Shown here piece by piece: positions 46,177-56,100 of a stretch of DNA of 64,000 nt. The translations under genes and the position numbers were made by a program. The number at the start of each line of letters is the position of its first letter. Within the stretch, counting starts at the first letter, position 1. Location of the stretch: positions 310,001-374,000 of the forward strand of contig NZ_JAGTXB010000005.1 of NCBI RefSeq assembly GCF_018224885.1, written 5' to 3'. The notes under the pieces were generated by a model, which saw nothing but the letters and a program-made list of their open reading frames with translations, was not told the origin of the DNA and ran no database searches. This stretch comes from Chitinophaga hostae (GTDB lineage: Bacteria > Bacteroidota > Bacteroidia > Chitinophagales > Chitinophagaceae).

Positions 46177-48666
46177 TTAATGAGATGTTTCCCTGATTGA
46201 AAAGTTAACAGGTGTACTACAATGTTTATTCAGAGAGATGCTGCCGTTGTTATTTGCCTGAAGCCGGGTAATATTTTTGTTTGTTATTACTTCATATTTT
46301 ATGCCTGGTTGCAATCCATTAATGGTGAATTGATAGACGCTGCGTGATGAAATAGTCCATGTAAATACATCATTCTTCCAGGAAGTAATTTTCATGTCAA
46401 TGCGATTGCCCGGATCTGCACGAACCAGGAGTTGCGCAGTATCTTTATTACCGGGGTAGAACTTAAGCGTGTTCCCGCTTTTATCTGCACCAAAAGATTC
46501 GTTACTTTTTACAGAAAAGCCATTGGTGCTCATTACATAATCATTAACGCTCAATTCAAGGTGATAAACGGTACCCCTGTGAGTATAAGAAAACTTTGTT
46601 CCGTTCAGTGTTTCAAGCATATTGGGTTCCAGTCCCATCCTGTTCCATTTTGGGCGAAGGCCGTAAATATCCTTGTATAGCGCTGTAATGCTGGTGCAGA
46701 TGCCTGCCAGGATATCATCCCCCATTCCAAGCTGGGTTGGTCTGCTATAGCGCTGGGAGGAAAGCCCGTCTTTTTTATACTGATCAAGAAGATGATTAAT
46801 GAATTTGAGTGCAATGTGCTTATCATATTTCACGTAGGCGTCGATGCCAAGATATCCCCATGTAGGGAATATATCCCCGTTTTCATATTTGGGGAAAGGC
46901 CAGTTGCCATCGCTTACCTCTTCTCTTTTAAACGAATCGAAGCAAAGCGGCCAGTGAAACAGGTGTTCTGCCGTTGTTCTTTGTTCTATTTGATCAAGAA
47001 TGAGTTTTATACGTTCCTTGTCGTCACATAATCCGAAGGCAATGGCGGCAAAATTTACAGGAGTAACCAGGTTATCGCCATGAATGGTGTTGTCTTTATC
47101 CCGCCAATATACATACTGCTGTTTAGTCGGCGACCAGAAGCCGCCTTCATCAACCGGCTTATTAAATGCGTTTTTAAGACGGGTGGCTATCGCTGAATAA
47201 TGGCCGGCCATTTTTTGATTGCCTAAAACCGTTTCACATTGGGCCCATAGTGTTAATGCTTCGTATAACTGCGCATTTACAAAAGCGTTTTCAAAGCTTG
47301 CCCAAACAATGTCTAACCAGTCGCTTGCCCTTTTTTCCGCTACGCCGTTATTCACCATTTCATAGATCCCGTTGTTGTTGGAATCCCGTTTTATCAGCCA
47401 GTTCAGTGCCTTTTCACAGCTTGCCTGATGTGCACGCAGCCATTGCAAGTCCCCATTCAGCTCAAATAGTTCGCTTGTATTGATTACATAGCCCGTTTGT
47501 GAATCAATGGTATATCCCCACATGGCTTCATAGTAGCCTGTTTGCGGGTTATATGTGCCGGGAATTTCATCGCCCGGTTCATTATGCCAACGTGATAAAA
47601 CACGCCCATCGTTTAGCATCGCCTGATCCCTCTCCTGGTCCAGTGTTGCCGCCAGGTTTTTCATATATTGGGGATCATTTAATGCCAGCCCGATCTGGGC
47701 AAAAAATGGCTCATGCAGGCATTTCCAGTTGGTGAGCCAGCCATTTGCTCCTACTATATTATTGTCTACCACGCCATACCGCCCGGTTGTATTTAAAAGC
47801 TCGCGTACGGCTGTTGCATCAATACCGGGAAGCGTTCCTCTTGCATATTCCTTATTGTAATCAATGTATTGTAGTTCCAGGCTTAGCTTTACGCGTCCCT
47901 TTTTTACCTGGAAGGGAGCAAATACATCGTACTTTTCTGATACGAACCGGCTCAGGTGATGGCGTTGCTGCAATTTGGATGCAGTTAGTAATTGTGTAAA
48001 AGTGAACTCGCCATTTTCACTATGAGAATATTTTGAAGCCATTTCATTTGCGCTTCCCGGTTGGGCCGATATCCTTAACGCATCTCCCGAATCAGCATTC
48101 CAGAATGTTACTCCACCGGTATGAACACCATAAGTATCGTTAATTTGCTTTAGGTATTTGCACCAAACCATCCCGCCGTTATCAATAATTCCCCCTTTCC
48201 AAACCGATAGATCTGTAAAATTCCATTTTGGAAAGGCCATGTCTTCCAGGTCGGTTGTTGTGCTGTAGTTGCGGGCAATATCCCAGGTTATTTTATCTCC
48301 TTTGATAGTAAAGTCCCATGTTTCTTCAATTTGAAGCGCCCCGGTTCCATAGGTGATAGCACTTAGCGATATGCCTTTCGGAGTATTTATTATTTTAATA
48401 TCGCCTGTTTGATCTGCAGATGAGATGGTTTCGCTTCCTGTAGTGATACCGGTGTATACGCCCGAAGATGATATTGTATTTTTATTTTTCAGGTTTACCT
48501 GTTTAATAATGCAGCCTTTTGAATAGTCAATCCTGATGGAAAGCTTTTGATCAGGAGTGGTAATGGTAATTACTTTGGCAGCCCGGTTGTGTAGGATACC
48601 ATTTTGCGAAAAACATAGATCGGGGATCAAAATGAAACTGATAATAATTGCTAATATTCGCGTCAT
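46177..48666 (-). CDS. (alpha/alpha)6-barrel glycoside hydrolase, family uncertain
   Basis: 829 residues from ATG at 48666, where a clean signal peptide begins (TRILAIIISFILIPDLCFSQ); an upstream ATG at 48765 would add 33 residues of non-signal sequence. The N-terminal 270 residues are beta-rich (SSGVYTGITTGSETISSADQ, WDFTIKGDKITWDIARNYST). Then follows a helical toroid with six-hairpin glycosidase features (LPGIDATAVRELLNTTGRY, ANGWLTNWKCLHEPFFAQIG, GRVLSRWHNEPGDEIPGTYN, SDWLDIVWASFENAFVNAQL). A C-terminal beta domain closes it. The fold is that of GH78, GH63, GH37 or GH127-like enzymes. Context suggests it helps degrade a rhamnose-containing glycan. It is convergent with the dioxygenase gene. 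Confidence 0.75.
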   Translation of the reverse strand: MTRILAIIISFILIPDLCFSQNGILHNRAAKVITITTPDQKLSIRIDYSKGCIIKQVNLKNKNTISSSGVYTGITTGSETISSADQTGDIKIINTPKGISLSAITYGTGALQIEETWDFTIKGDKITWDIARNYSTTTDLEDMAFPKWNFTDLSVWKGGIIDNGGMVWCKYLKQINDTYGVHTGGVTFWNADSGDALRISAQPGSANEMASKYSHSENGEFTFTQLLTASKLQQRHHLSRFVSEKYDVFAPFQVKKGRVKLSLELQYIDYNKEYARGTLPGIDATAVRELLNTTGRYGVVDNNIVGANGWLTNWKCLHEPFFAQIGLALNDPQYMKNLAATLDQERDQAMLNDGRVLSRWHNEPGDEIPGTYNPQTGYYEAMWGYTIDSQTGYVINTSELFELNGDLQWLRAHQASCEKALNWLIKRDSNNNGIYEMVNNGVAEKRASDWLDIVWASFENAFVNAQLYEALTLWAQCETVLGNQKMAGHYSAIATRLKNAFNKPVDEGGFWSPTKQQYVYWRDKDNTIHGDNLVTPVNFAAIAFGLCDDKERIKLILDQIEQRTTAEHLFHWPLCFDSFKREEVSDGNWPFPKYENGDIFPTWGYLGIDAYVKYDKHIALKFINHLLDQYKKDGLSSQRYSRPTQLGMGDDILAGICTSITALYKDIYGLRPKWNRMGLEPNMLETLNGTKFSYTHRGTVYHLELSVNDYVMSTNGFSVKSNESFGADKSGNTLKFYPGNKDTAQLLVRADPGNRIDMKITSWKNDVFTWTISSRSVYQFTINGLQPGIKYEVITNKNITRLQANNNGSISLNKHCSTPVNFSIRETSH

Positions 48667-48815
48667 AAACGGGATGGAATTGAACACCGTTAGCCCACTG
48701 GCATAACAGTGCTGGTAAAGATTGTTTATAAAATTAAGAATATCTTTCGGTTGCCCTGCCTGCACCAGCTAATTTACGCCCGAATATTAAGAGCGTTTTT
48801 ATATGAAAGCGTTTT

Positions 48816-49001
48816 TTATTTGCATTTTTTGCCAGTTGCCGGCTGCCAGGATTTTACAACACTACGGTAGCCCTGAATGGAAGTCTCCACCACAACCTTA
48901 TCCCAACTTTCTTTGGTATCATGAACTAAAGGATAGAATTTTATCAAAGTAAAATGGAAGGAATACCCTGGAATATAATTAAATGCTGAGCGAATATCGG
49001 C
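48816..49001 (-). pseudogene. C-terminal gene remnant without start codon
   Basis: Sixty-one codons on the minus strand bounded upstream by a stop and lacking an ATG. The reading includes FNYIPGYSFHFTLIKFYPLV, DTKESWDKVVVETSIQGY and ends QPATGKKCK. It reads as genuine protein but no family is recognised. A TTG in FTLIKF would allow a 43-residue product. It lies directly upstream of the glycosidase gene on the same strand. The rest of 48667-49118 shows nothing. Confidence 0.35.
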
Positions 49002-49118
49002 TCAAAACCTTCGAATATAAAATGGAAGCATACATTGTATCACTACTTATCTATTTTTGAGGTGAAAATCTTAGTGTGCAAAGTAGCGCTATTTATTAGC
49101 GCCGTTAAAACCAAAATT

Positions 49119-49379
49119 ATGTTGAAGTTTAACAAAATGAGTAAAAAGCCGCTTGATATCCTGTATGCAATACTTTGGATAGGCATTTTTGGAGCATTTG
49201 CAGTTTATGTATTTTCGGGTAAGGTCTTCGAGCCATATAACGGTAAGATTCACATTGTTGCCATTTTAATAGGATGGGTGGCACAATATATTGGTTTGTT
49301 TCTTACGGCGTTGCTCTTGTTTGCAATAGGAGTATACAAGGCATTTATGATTTTATTTAGTAACAAATACGAGGAGTAA
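49119..49379 (+). CDS. Small membrane protein, unknown
   Basis: 86 residues from ATG 49119 (or 80 from the ATG at codon 7). Two hydrophobic segments at about 15-33 (ILYAILWIGIFGAFAVYVF) and 44-70 (IVAILIGWVAQYIGLFLTAL, LLFAIGVY) suggest a two-pass inner-membrane protein. The tail FSNKYEE is polar. No family is recognised. It stands alone between the rhamnose locus and the kinase-like gene. Confidence 0.55.
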   Translation: MLKFNKMSKKPLDILYAILWIGIFGAFAVYVFSGKVFEPYNGKIHIVAILIGWVAQYIGLFLTALLLFAIGVYKAFMILFSNKYEE

Positions 49380-49494
49380 AATCAATATAGCAGGTCAATA
49401 TCCGGGCTTGAAAAGAATAATAGGTTCAAAATAGGGCAAAATATTGACTTGATAATGTTTGGCGACGGTTAGGTTCGCATTCGCGGATCTGTTT

Positions 49495-49502
49495 TATTTT
49501 TG
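49495..49502 (+). promoter_or_regulatory. Bacteroidota-type promoter for the P-loop gene
   Basis: TATTTTTG fits the -7 motif TAnnTTTG; a weak TTCG at 49474-49477 could stand for the -33 element. The start codon follows 27 bp later. Confidence 0.45.
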
Positions 49503-49529
49503 TTGTATATGCAAAAATCGAACTGAAAT

Positions 49530-50063
49530 ATGAGAATTGCGATAGTCGGTGCCCACAAGGTCGGTAAAACCACATTGGCGGAGGAGCTCCTGGAGTGCCT
49601 TCCTGGGTATACACTCGAAATGGAGCCATATTATCAATTGGAAGCCTCAGGGTATGAATTTTCAGAAATCCCTACTGCCCAGGATTTTGTTGAACAGTTT
49701 GATTGTTCGGTCAGATTGGTTTCCCAAAGCGAAAACAATGTAATATTCGACAGATGTGTTATTGATATTTTAGCTTATCTGCATGTTATTGACCCGGGCA
49801 GGAATATTCAATGGCTATTTGAAACAGCGCAGACAATAATTGCCGGAATTGACCTGCTGGTGTTTGTTCCTATAGAAGAACCAGATCTGATATCCGGCCA
49901 TCAGGCAGATCAGCCAAGACTTAGAGGCCTGGTTAATGATTTGTTATACGAGTGGATCGGGGATTTGAATATAGAGGCGATTGAAGTAAACGGTATTTTA
50001 TCGAATCGCAGAAACCAGGTACTCGATAAAATTTCACGATCGCATCAAGGCATGAACAATTAG
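49530..50063 (+). CDS. P-loop NTPase (NadR-like AAA family ATPase)
   Basis: Protein of 177 residues. Walker A is GAHKVGKTT (G7, G12, K13, T14). A DRCVIDILAYL segment at about residue 72 resembles the substrate- or lid-side DR motif of small kinases such as NadR-type or thymidylate-kinase-like enzymes. ATPase_28/AAA_28 proteins look similar. The product is cytoplasmic and probably phosphorylates a small molecule or nucleoside, but the substrate is unknown. It is convergent with the giant gene downstream; the two stop codons are about 77 bp apart. Confidence 0.75.
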   Translation: MRIAIVGAHKVGKTTLAEELLECLPGYTLEMEPYYQLEASGYEFSEIPTAQDFVEQFDCSVRLVSQSENNVIFDRCVIDILAYLHVIDPGRNIQWLFETAQTIIAGIDLLVFVPIEEPDLISGHQADQPRLRGLVNDLLYEWIGDLNIEAIEVNGILSNRRNQVLDKISRSHQGMNN

Positions 50064-50139
50064 CAGACGAAGTCACTGGTTCCCCGGTATAGCAAGTCCA
50101 ACTGCGAAGCCGGGCGCAATAACAGGGTGGCAGGAAATA

Positions 50140-53100
50140 TTACAATCCACTTATCAGCAAGTACAGTGGCACTTGCAACACTGGCCTTGTACTATCATCG
50201 GAGAAAACTGTCAGGTCCAGGTTATACTGAGCCTGGTTGGTTTCCGGCATATGTGTATCCTTCCATTTCTCCATGGCCTCTGCTATCATGGTGGCTACTG
50301 TCAGCCCTTTATCTGCAATATTTACTTTCGTAGAAGCCAGCAGTAATACAGGCAGGCTTATTGTGAATGAAGTGCCCGGTTTGGTATACTGGTAGCTTAC
50401 ATGTAATTTAATCAGTATATCCGTTAACGTTACCTCACCGGTGAGGGCAATGAAGAGCTGGGCCATATTTTCCTGCAGGGTTCTCTGTTGCGGCGCAGGG
50501 AACACGTTGCTGTTGATGGTGGCGATATCTACGTCGCGGTTGCAGTTGAGTAGCGGCACGAGCTTGTCGAAGAAGCGTACCCACGGCGTTTGATAGATGA
50601 ACCGTTGATTGGTGGGCTGCCACGTCCCATTATTATTCTGTATCAGGTACTCATTGCGGATGATGCTGGCGCCTGACCAGCTGTTTTGTTCATGGAGTAT
50701 ATCCAGCTGTTGCATGACCACTTCTCTGTCAGGATCGTTGTTCCTGTCAGCGTACAGGAGATAGTCACCTTTTGCATTTTTGTATATCCAGGTATTATTT
50801 TGACCGGTCACCGGCTCTGCAGTGTAATCGCTGATGTTGACCAATGGAACCATCGGTACGCTATTGCCACTGTCTGCCGTAACGGTGATGCTGAGATAAG
50901 CGGTAGTCAGCGCTTCGTTTTCTGTGATGGTATACGATAAAGTATACGGCGACAACGCCAGGCTAAGCGGTCCGTGACTCGCCAGTTTTTTGGTGCGCGG
51001 ATGTATCTGGTTCCAGGTACTCCATGCGGTAGCCACTACCGCTACTACCTGGATGAAAGCCGCTACGGCATTCTTTGCCGCCTGTGCATTCGGCGTGTTG
51101 TTGGTTACATCATCAGCAGTCAGTGTCAGCAGGTGCATGTTGAAATCATTCAGCATGGCGGGATACACGGACATGAACTGAGATAGTGCCTGATCCAGTG
51201 TGGGCGAGTCATCCATGTTCCGTGACAGGAAAGTGTTATTGGATGCGGGGATATTGAACTGTACCTGCGTGTGTATGGTATCCTGTGCGACAGACTGGTT
51301 CTGATACACATAGCGGTAGTTCCATGCTCTTGTGTCAGCGATGGTTATAGGAGCGGTGCTGCTGTTGACAGGATATTGAAGTCCCTGGCTCAGGATGGAA
51401 GGTGGTGTTGGATAGGCGCGCAGGGGAACCGGTATGGTGATGTCGCCTATCTGTCCAAGGCCGTTATCCAGGGGGATAATGAACGTCAGCCAGGACGATG
51501 CCATGTAGCCTTTGATACCATCAACAGGTTGTAGCTGGTATTCCAGGTGACTTACGGCATAACGCATGTCGGTGAAACTGAAGCTGCGGCTGGCCGGCAG
51601 GTCTTTCGATTCAAACATATACGTAAGCCATGATTGCCCGGTGCCCAACGGCACTTTAGCGTTGGACAGGGAATAGGAAGTATTGGGCGGTGTACCGAGT
51701 GGCAGGGAAGGATCAGTGCCTTTCATGCTGCCGTACAATGCAGGCACATAGGGCGCTTCCGGGGGCTGATTGTTGCTGCCTGTCCATCCGGAGCTGATAG
51801 TGGCGGGTGTTTGCACGGCAGTCGTATAGCGGTAAGCGTTAGAGAGCAGCTGGAGGATCACCTGTTTCCATTTGTCCTGTGCATTGCCAATGTTGGATTG
51901 CGGTGCATTTCCCGGATCTATGATGTAGTCGATGGTCCCTTCTATAGCATTGGCGATGTTTTCCTTTTCAGCCAGCAGTGACGCCAGGGATACGCCATTG
52001 TCTAACAGGAAGGCTGGTACGGCATAGGCCGGGCTGAGGAAACTATCTACCGCAGTGAGAAACTGCAGTCCCCAGTTGTCGAGGTCTATACTGCTGAAAT
52101 GCTGTGTCACTGCAGCCCCTGCAGGATATGGCTGTCCACTTGCATACGGATAGTTCTTGCTGCTGAACGACAACAGGTTGTTGGCCAGCGGTACGGGTGC
52201 GAAGAAATATACTGCAGCGTTGCTGAAGCTGAAATTGATACCGCTCGTTCCGTTACTGTCCAGTCTTATCATCCAGAGCGACGGTATTTTGTCTTCACTT
52301 TCCTTCGGTGTGCCTGTGGCCAGTTTCAGCGTGATGCCTGCGGTGGGCTGATCTTTGAAGGCTGCTTCAAACTGTTGAGCAAATGGGGTAAGCGACAAGG
52401 AATCATCGTTGCCATTACCACAGGGGGTGCCTTTGGATTGCGGCGGCACGGTGGTTTGTGCGCTGGCGATACCGGCAGTATTGGCAAAAGCGGGATCTAT
52501 ATGTGAGGTGCGTTGTACCGTTGCCGTTAGTGTCAACGGCAGGATATCTGCATAGCTCGCAATGGTGGCGGTATCCACCGGGCTGCTGATCGTGTACAGG
52601 ATGCTGTTGTTATCTACGGTATTGGCGGCTACTATGCTCTTCAGGTAGCTGATCACCGGTGTGAGGAAGCCGGTGTTCAGGGCGGCTATATCTATACTGT
52701 GAGCGGAGCCTTCCGGTGCAGCAGCAGTGCCGTCAATAGAGGAGCGGAAGCTCATGTTCACATCCGTACATACCACCAGCTGGTAGTAGAGGCGCATGTA
52801 GGTTTCGAGGTCTATGGCAGCATTGTTCTGGCTCTTGCTGCCGGTGTATTTTGTTTTGTCGAAACAGAAGCTGAGCTGTATTTCCGGCTTGCCGGAATGC
52901 TGGGCAAACTGGTAATAGGGAGACACGGCAGGCCACTGTGATACGGCGATGAGCGGATCGGTATACAATGATGCCATGGATAACGTCAATGCCTGCACGT
53001 TGTTCATAGGTATGTTACCAAACATATCCTGCCAGTTAAGCTGCATCTGCACGGTAGTGCCGATACCCCCATACGGATTAGGATAGGCTGGGTCTGTACC

Positions 53101-56100
53101 GTTCGGCTGGGCGTATTTGTAGTAAGGGATCACCGCTGCATAGTTCCAGTAGTCGGTTTGCTGGTCCAGTGTTTCACCTGCGCGCAGTTTATTTACCTGG
53201 TCTTCATCCAGTGTGTCCGCAGGACCGGCCGGCAGCAGGTTTTGATAGGCGGCCACGCCAGGCAGTGTAGTGCCCAGCAGGTTGAACTGGTTTTGAAGGT
53301 ATACCTGGTTGTCGGCGGCTGTAGGTGGTTGCTGTGAAGGATTGTATTCTCCCGGATTATTGCGTACTACTGTATAGCCCACCGTGCCCACCGGTATAGT
53401 AGCCACGCGGGTGGTGATGCTGTTTGCCTGGGCATATACACTGGTAGTGGAAGTATCCACCGGATCGCCGGTTACCACGCTGTTCACAAAAGGTTGTATG
53501 AGCAGATCTGTGTAAGTGACCACCAGCGTGAGGCGTGCCACGCCGTCTTTATTGAACAGGTAGGGCGGAATGCCATCGCCGCCGGAACTGCGGTAGTACA
53601 GATAAAATCCGCCTGATCTCACAATACTGTTTTCCCACAACAGTTGCAGGAAGATGCCCGGTTTGTTCAGCGTGTTGTAAGTGTTGGTCACACTGTCTTT
53701 CACGTAACTGAATGCGCCTACAGGGTTAGTTTCCGTGCTCAGGTTGGCCTGTACAATAGCCAGCTGTAAAGCGCCATTGGCAGCGGAGATATTACCTCCG
53801 GCCGAATCTGTTGCAGGGTCAGGTTCATACAACAGTTGTATTTGTGCAATAAAGCTGTCGTCACCATTGCGGGTAGTATTCAGGTAGATGATCAGTTGTT
53901 GTAATAGTACCACGCCGCTGTCGTCTGCACCGGTGAGGTTGTACATGTTGCCGGCAAGCGGTGTATCGGGTGCTGAGCCGGCGGTGATCTGCTGTATCGT
54001 AACAGGCACAGTGGTGGCCCAGGCAAGATGACTGATGCTTCCTTTCTCGCTGCCATCGCCGGAAGGCTTGATGGTCAGGACGGAGAAAGGAATAGATGTA
54101 CCGGCATGCGATGCAAATACATCTGTCAGGTTTTGTGGCAGCAGCCACAGCACAGGATTTCCGCTTACGCCAGCAAAGTAATCGCCGGGGTATTGCCACA
54201 GTGCCGGACTGTTGAGCGTAAAGGCCTGCGGCGTATCGCGGTAGTTCACCATAGCAGCCGGTGAGCCGGATTGAAGGGTGGGCGACAACACTACACTGCG
54301 CATATCATTGATGCGGGTAATTTCATCATTGTTGATGGTGATATTGAGAGCAGCTGCATTGCCGGGATTAAAGGAAATCCAGGTGGCTGCGGCATCTTTG
54401 GTGATGTTCATACTGAAGGTATCACCGGTTTTGAGCGCCGCAGGCAGCGGGAACTGCTGCCCTGTGAGCTGGTACAGTGGTGTAATGACGCCGGTGGCCG
54501 CATTTGGCGGAGCCGGTAGGCGTAAGCCATACAGGAGGAACCTCGAAGACATACTGCCGGTTTGTGTTACATTGGCGGCTGTAATCACCGCATTGACAAG
54601 GCTTTCGGCATCCAGACTTGTTTTCTTGTTGGCCTGCAAATAATCCAGCGCATGTTGCAGGAACGTCTTGGCCACGAGGGCAATGAAATCTGTGAAGATA
54701 AAAGTAGGCATGCTCAGGTCCTGCTGCTGCTGATAGTCCGGGTCAGTCACCTGCGTACAGGCGTTACCGTAATAGCCGGCAGTGAGCTTATTTTCCGCAT
54801 CCATACTGAGTGTGCGCAGTATGCCAGAAACGGCGCTGATATAGCCATTGTTGCCCGTCATGCTCTGTGTGGCGAAGTTCACCTGCGCTCCTTTGGCGCC
54901 GTTATAATCTGTTTGCATCAGCAGTGGCGGCAGGGCAGGGAAGATGGCGGCCTGCAGCTCCTGCTGGGTAGCAGGATCTGTAGCGGTGATCTGTACGCTG
55001 AAGAAGGTTTTCAGGAATGAAATAATATCATGTCCTGCTGTATTGCTGTAGTTGAATGGGGCTGCATTATCCGGCCTTGTGTTGAAATAACATAACAGCA
55101 CCTGTAACTGGTCAGTACTGATCTGCTGTGTTTGCAGCCAGCTCAGTGGAACGCTGCTGCGACCATTGCTGACCAGCGCGCTGAAACACCAGTACAACAC
55201 GCCGGTGCTGAGGGCGGTGAGACCGTTCACCGTGTTGGGAATATTGGCGGAGGCGGTATCGATATAAAATATCATGTTGTATTGCGGACCCGGTGCAGCG
55301 CCTTCTCCGGAAACGGTCAGCTGTGGGATCACATACAGGTCCAGCAGGTAGTTGGTGCCGGTATCCGGTGAAACGGGCTGCCAGTTTAATGTTACCGCCA
55401 GGTCTGCGGCAAGGCGGTGGTATGCCGGGAAATTGCCACCAGTGAGACATCCGTTCCAGCCTGCATCCTGCGGGTGATTGTTGCCGATCACAAAGCGTGC
55501 CCTGATAGTAGCGCTGAAGCTGAGGTTGATGTGTATTTTAAATAATCCCAGGTTGATAGTGATTCGTAGTGAAACGGATACACCGGCTACAAAGGAGATA
55601 GGTATCTCCATATAACTTTCTATCGTAATACTCACATACACATAAGCCAATATATCCACCCGTGCAGATATAATAGCAAAGTTCACTTCGCCATAGATAT
55701 GACCCACCAGTCCGAAAGTGCCTTGCAGTTTATAATAGTTATCATCTTTTGCACCACTTAATCCCGGTGTGGCATGGAAAACGGCAATCACTCCCTGGAA
55801 AATGCCTACAGCGGTGAGATACAGCCCCGCCTTCAGAATACCCTCATCAATTGTTTTGCCCACACCCAGTTGCAAACCTAATCCAAAGGCTATCACGGGA
55901 TTGAATATGCCGCAGGTAGTTTGCGGGATATTAGTAGCGGTAGCACCACTCAGCCAGCCGAAGTAAAAACCACCGGAGCCGGTGAACGGAAACACCTGCA
56001 CGGTGAAGGAACGTGAGAAGTCTGTAATGCTGGCAGGGAAACCGAAGTCGAGATAGAAGTTACCATTCGTGTAGATCTTGATCCCGATGTTGGGAAGCGT

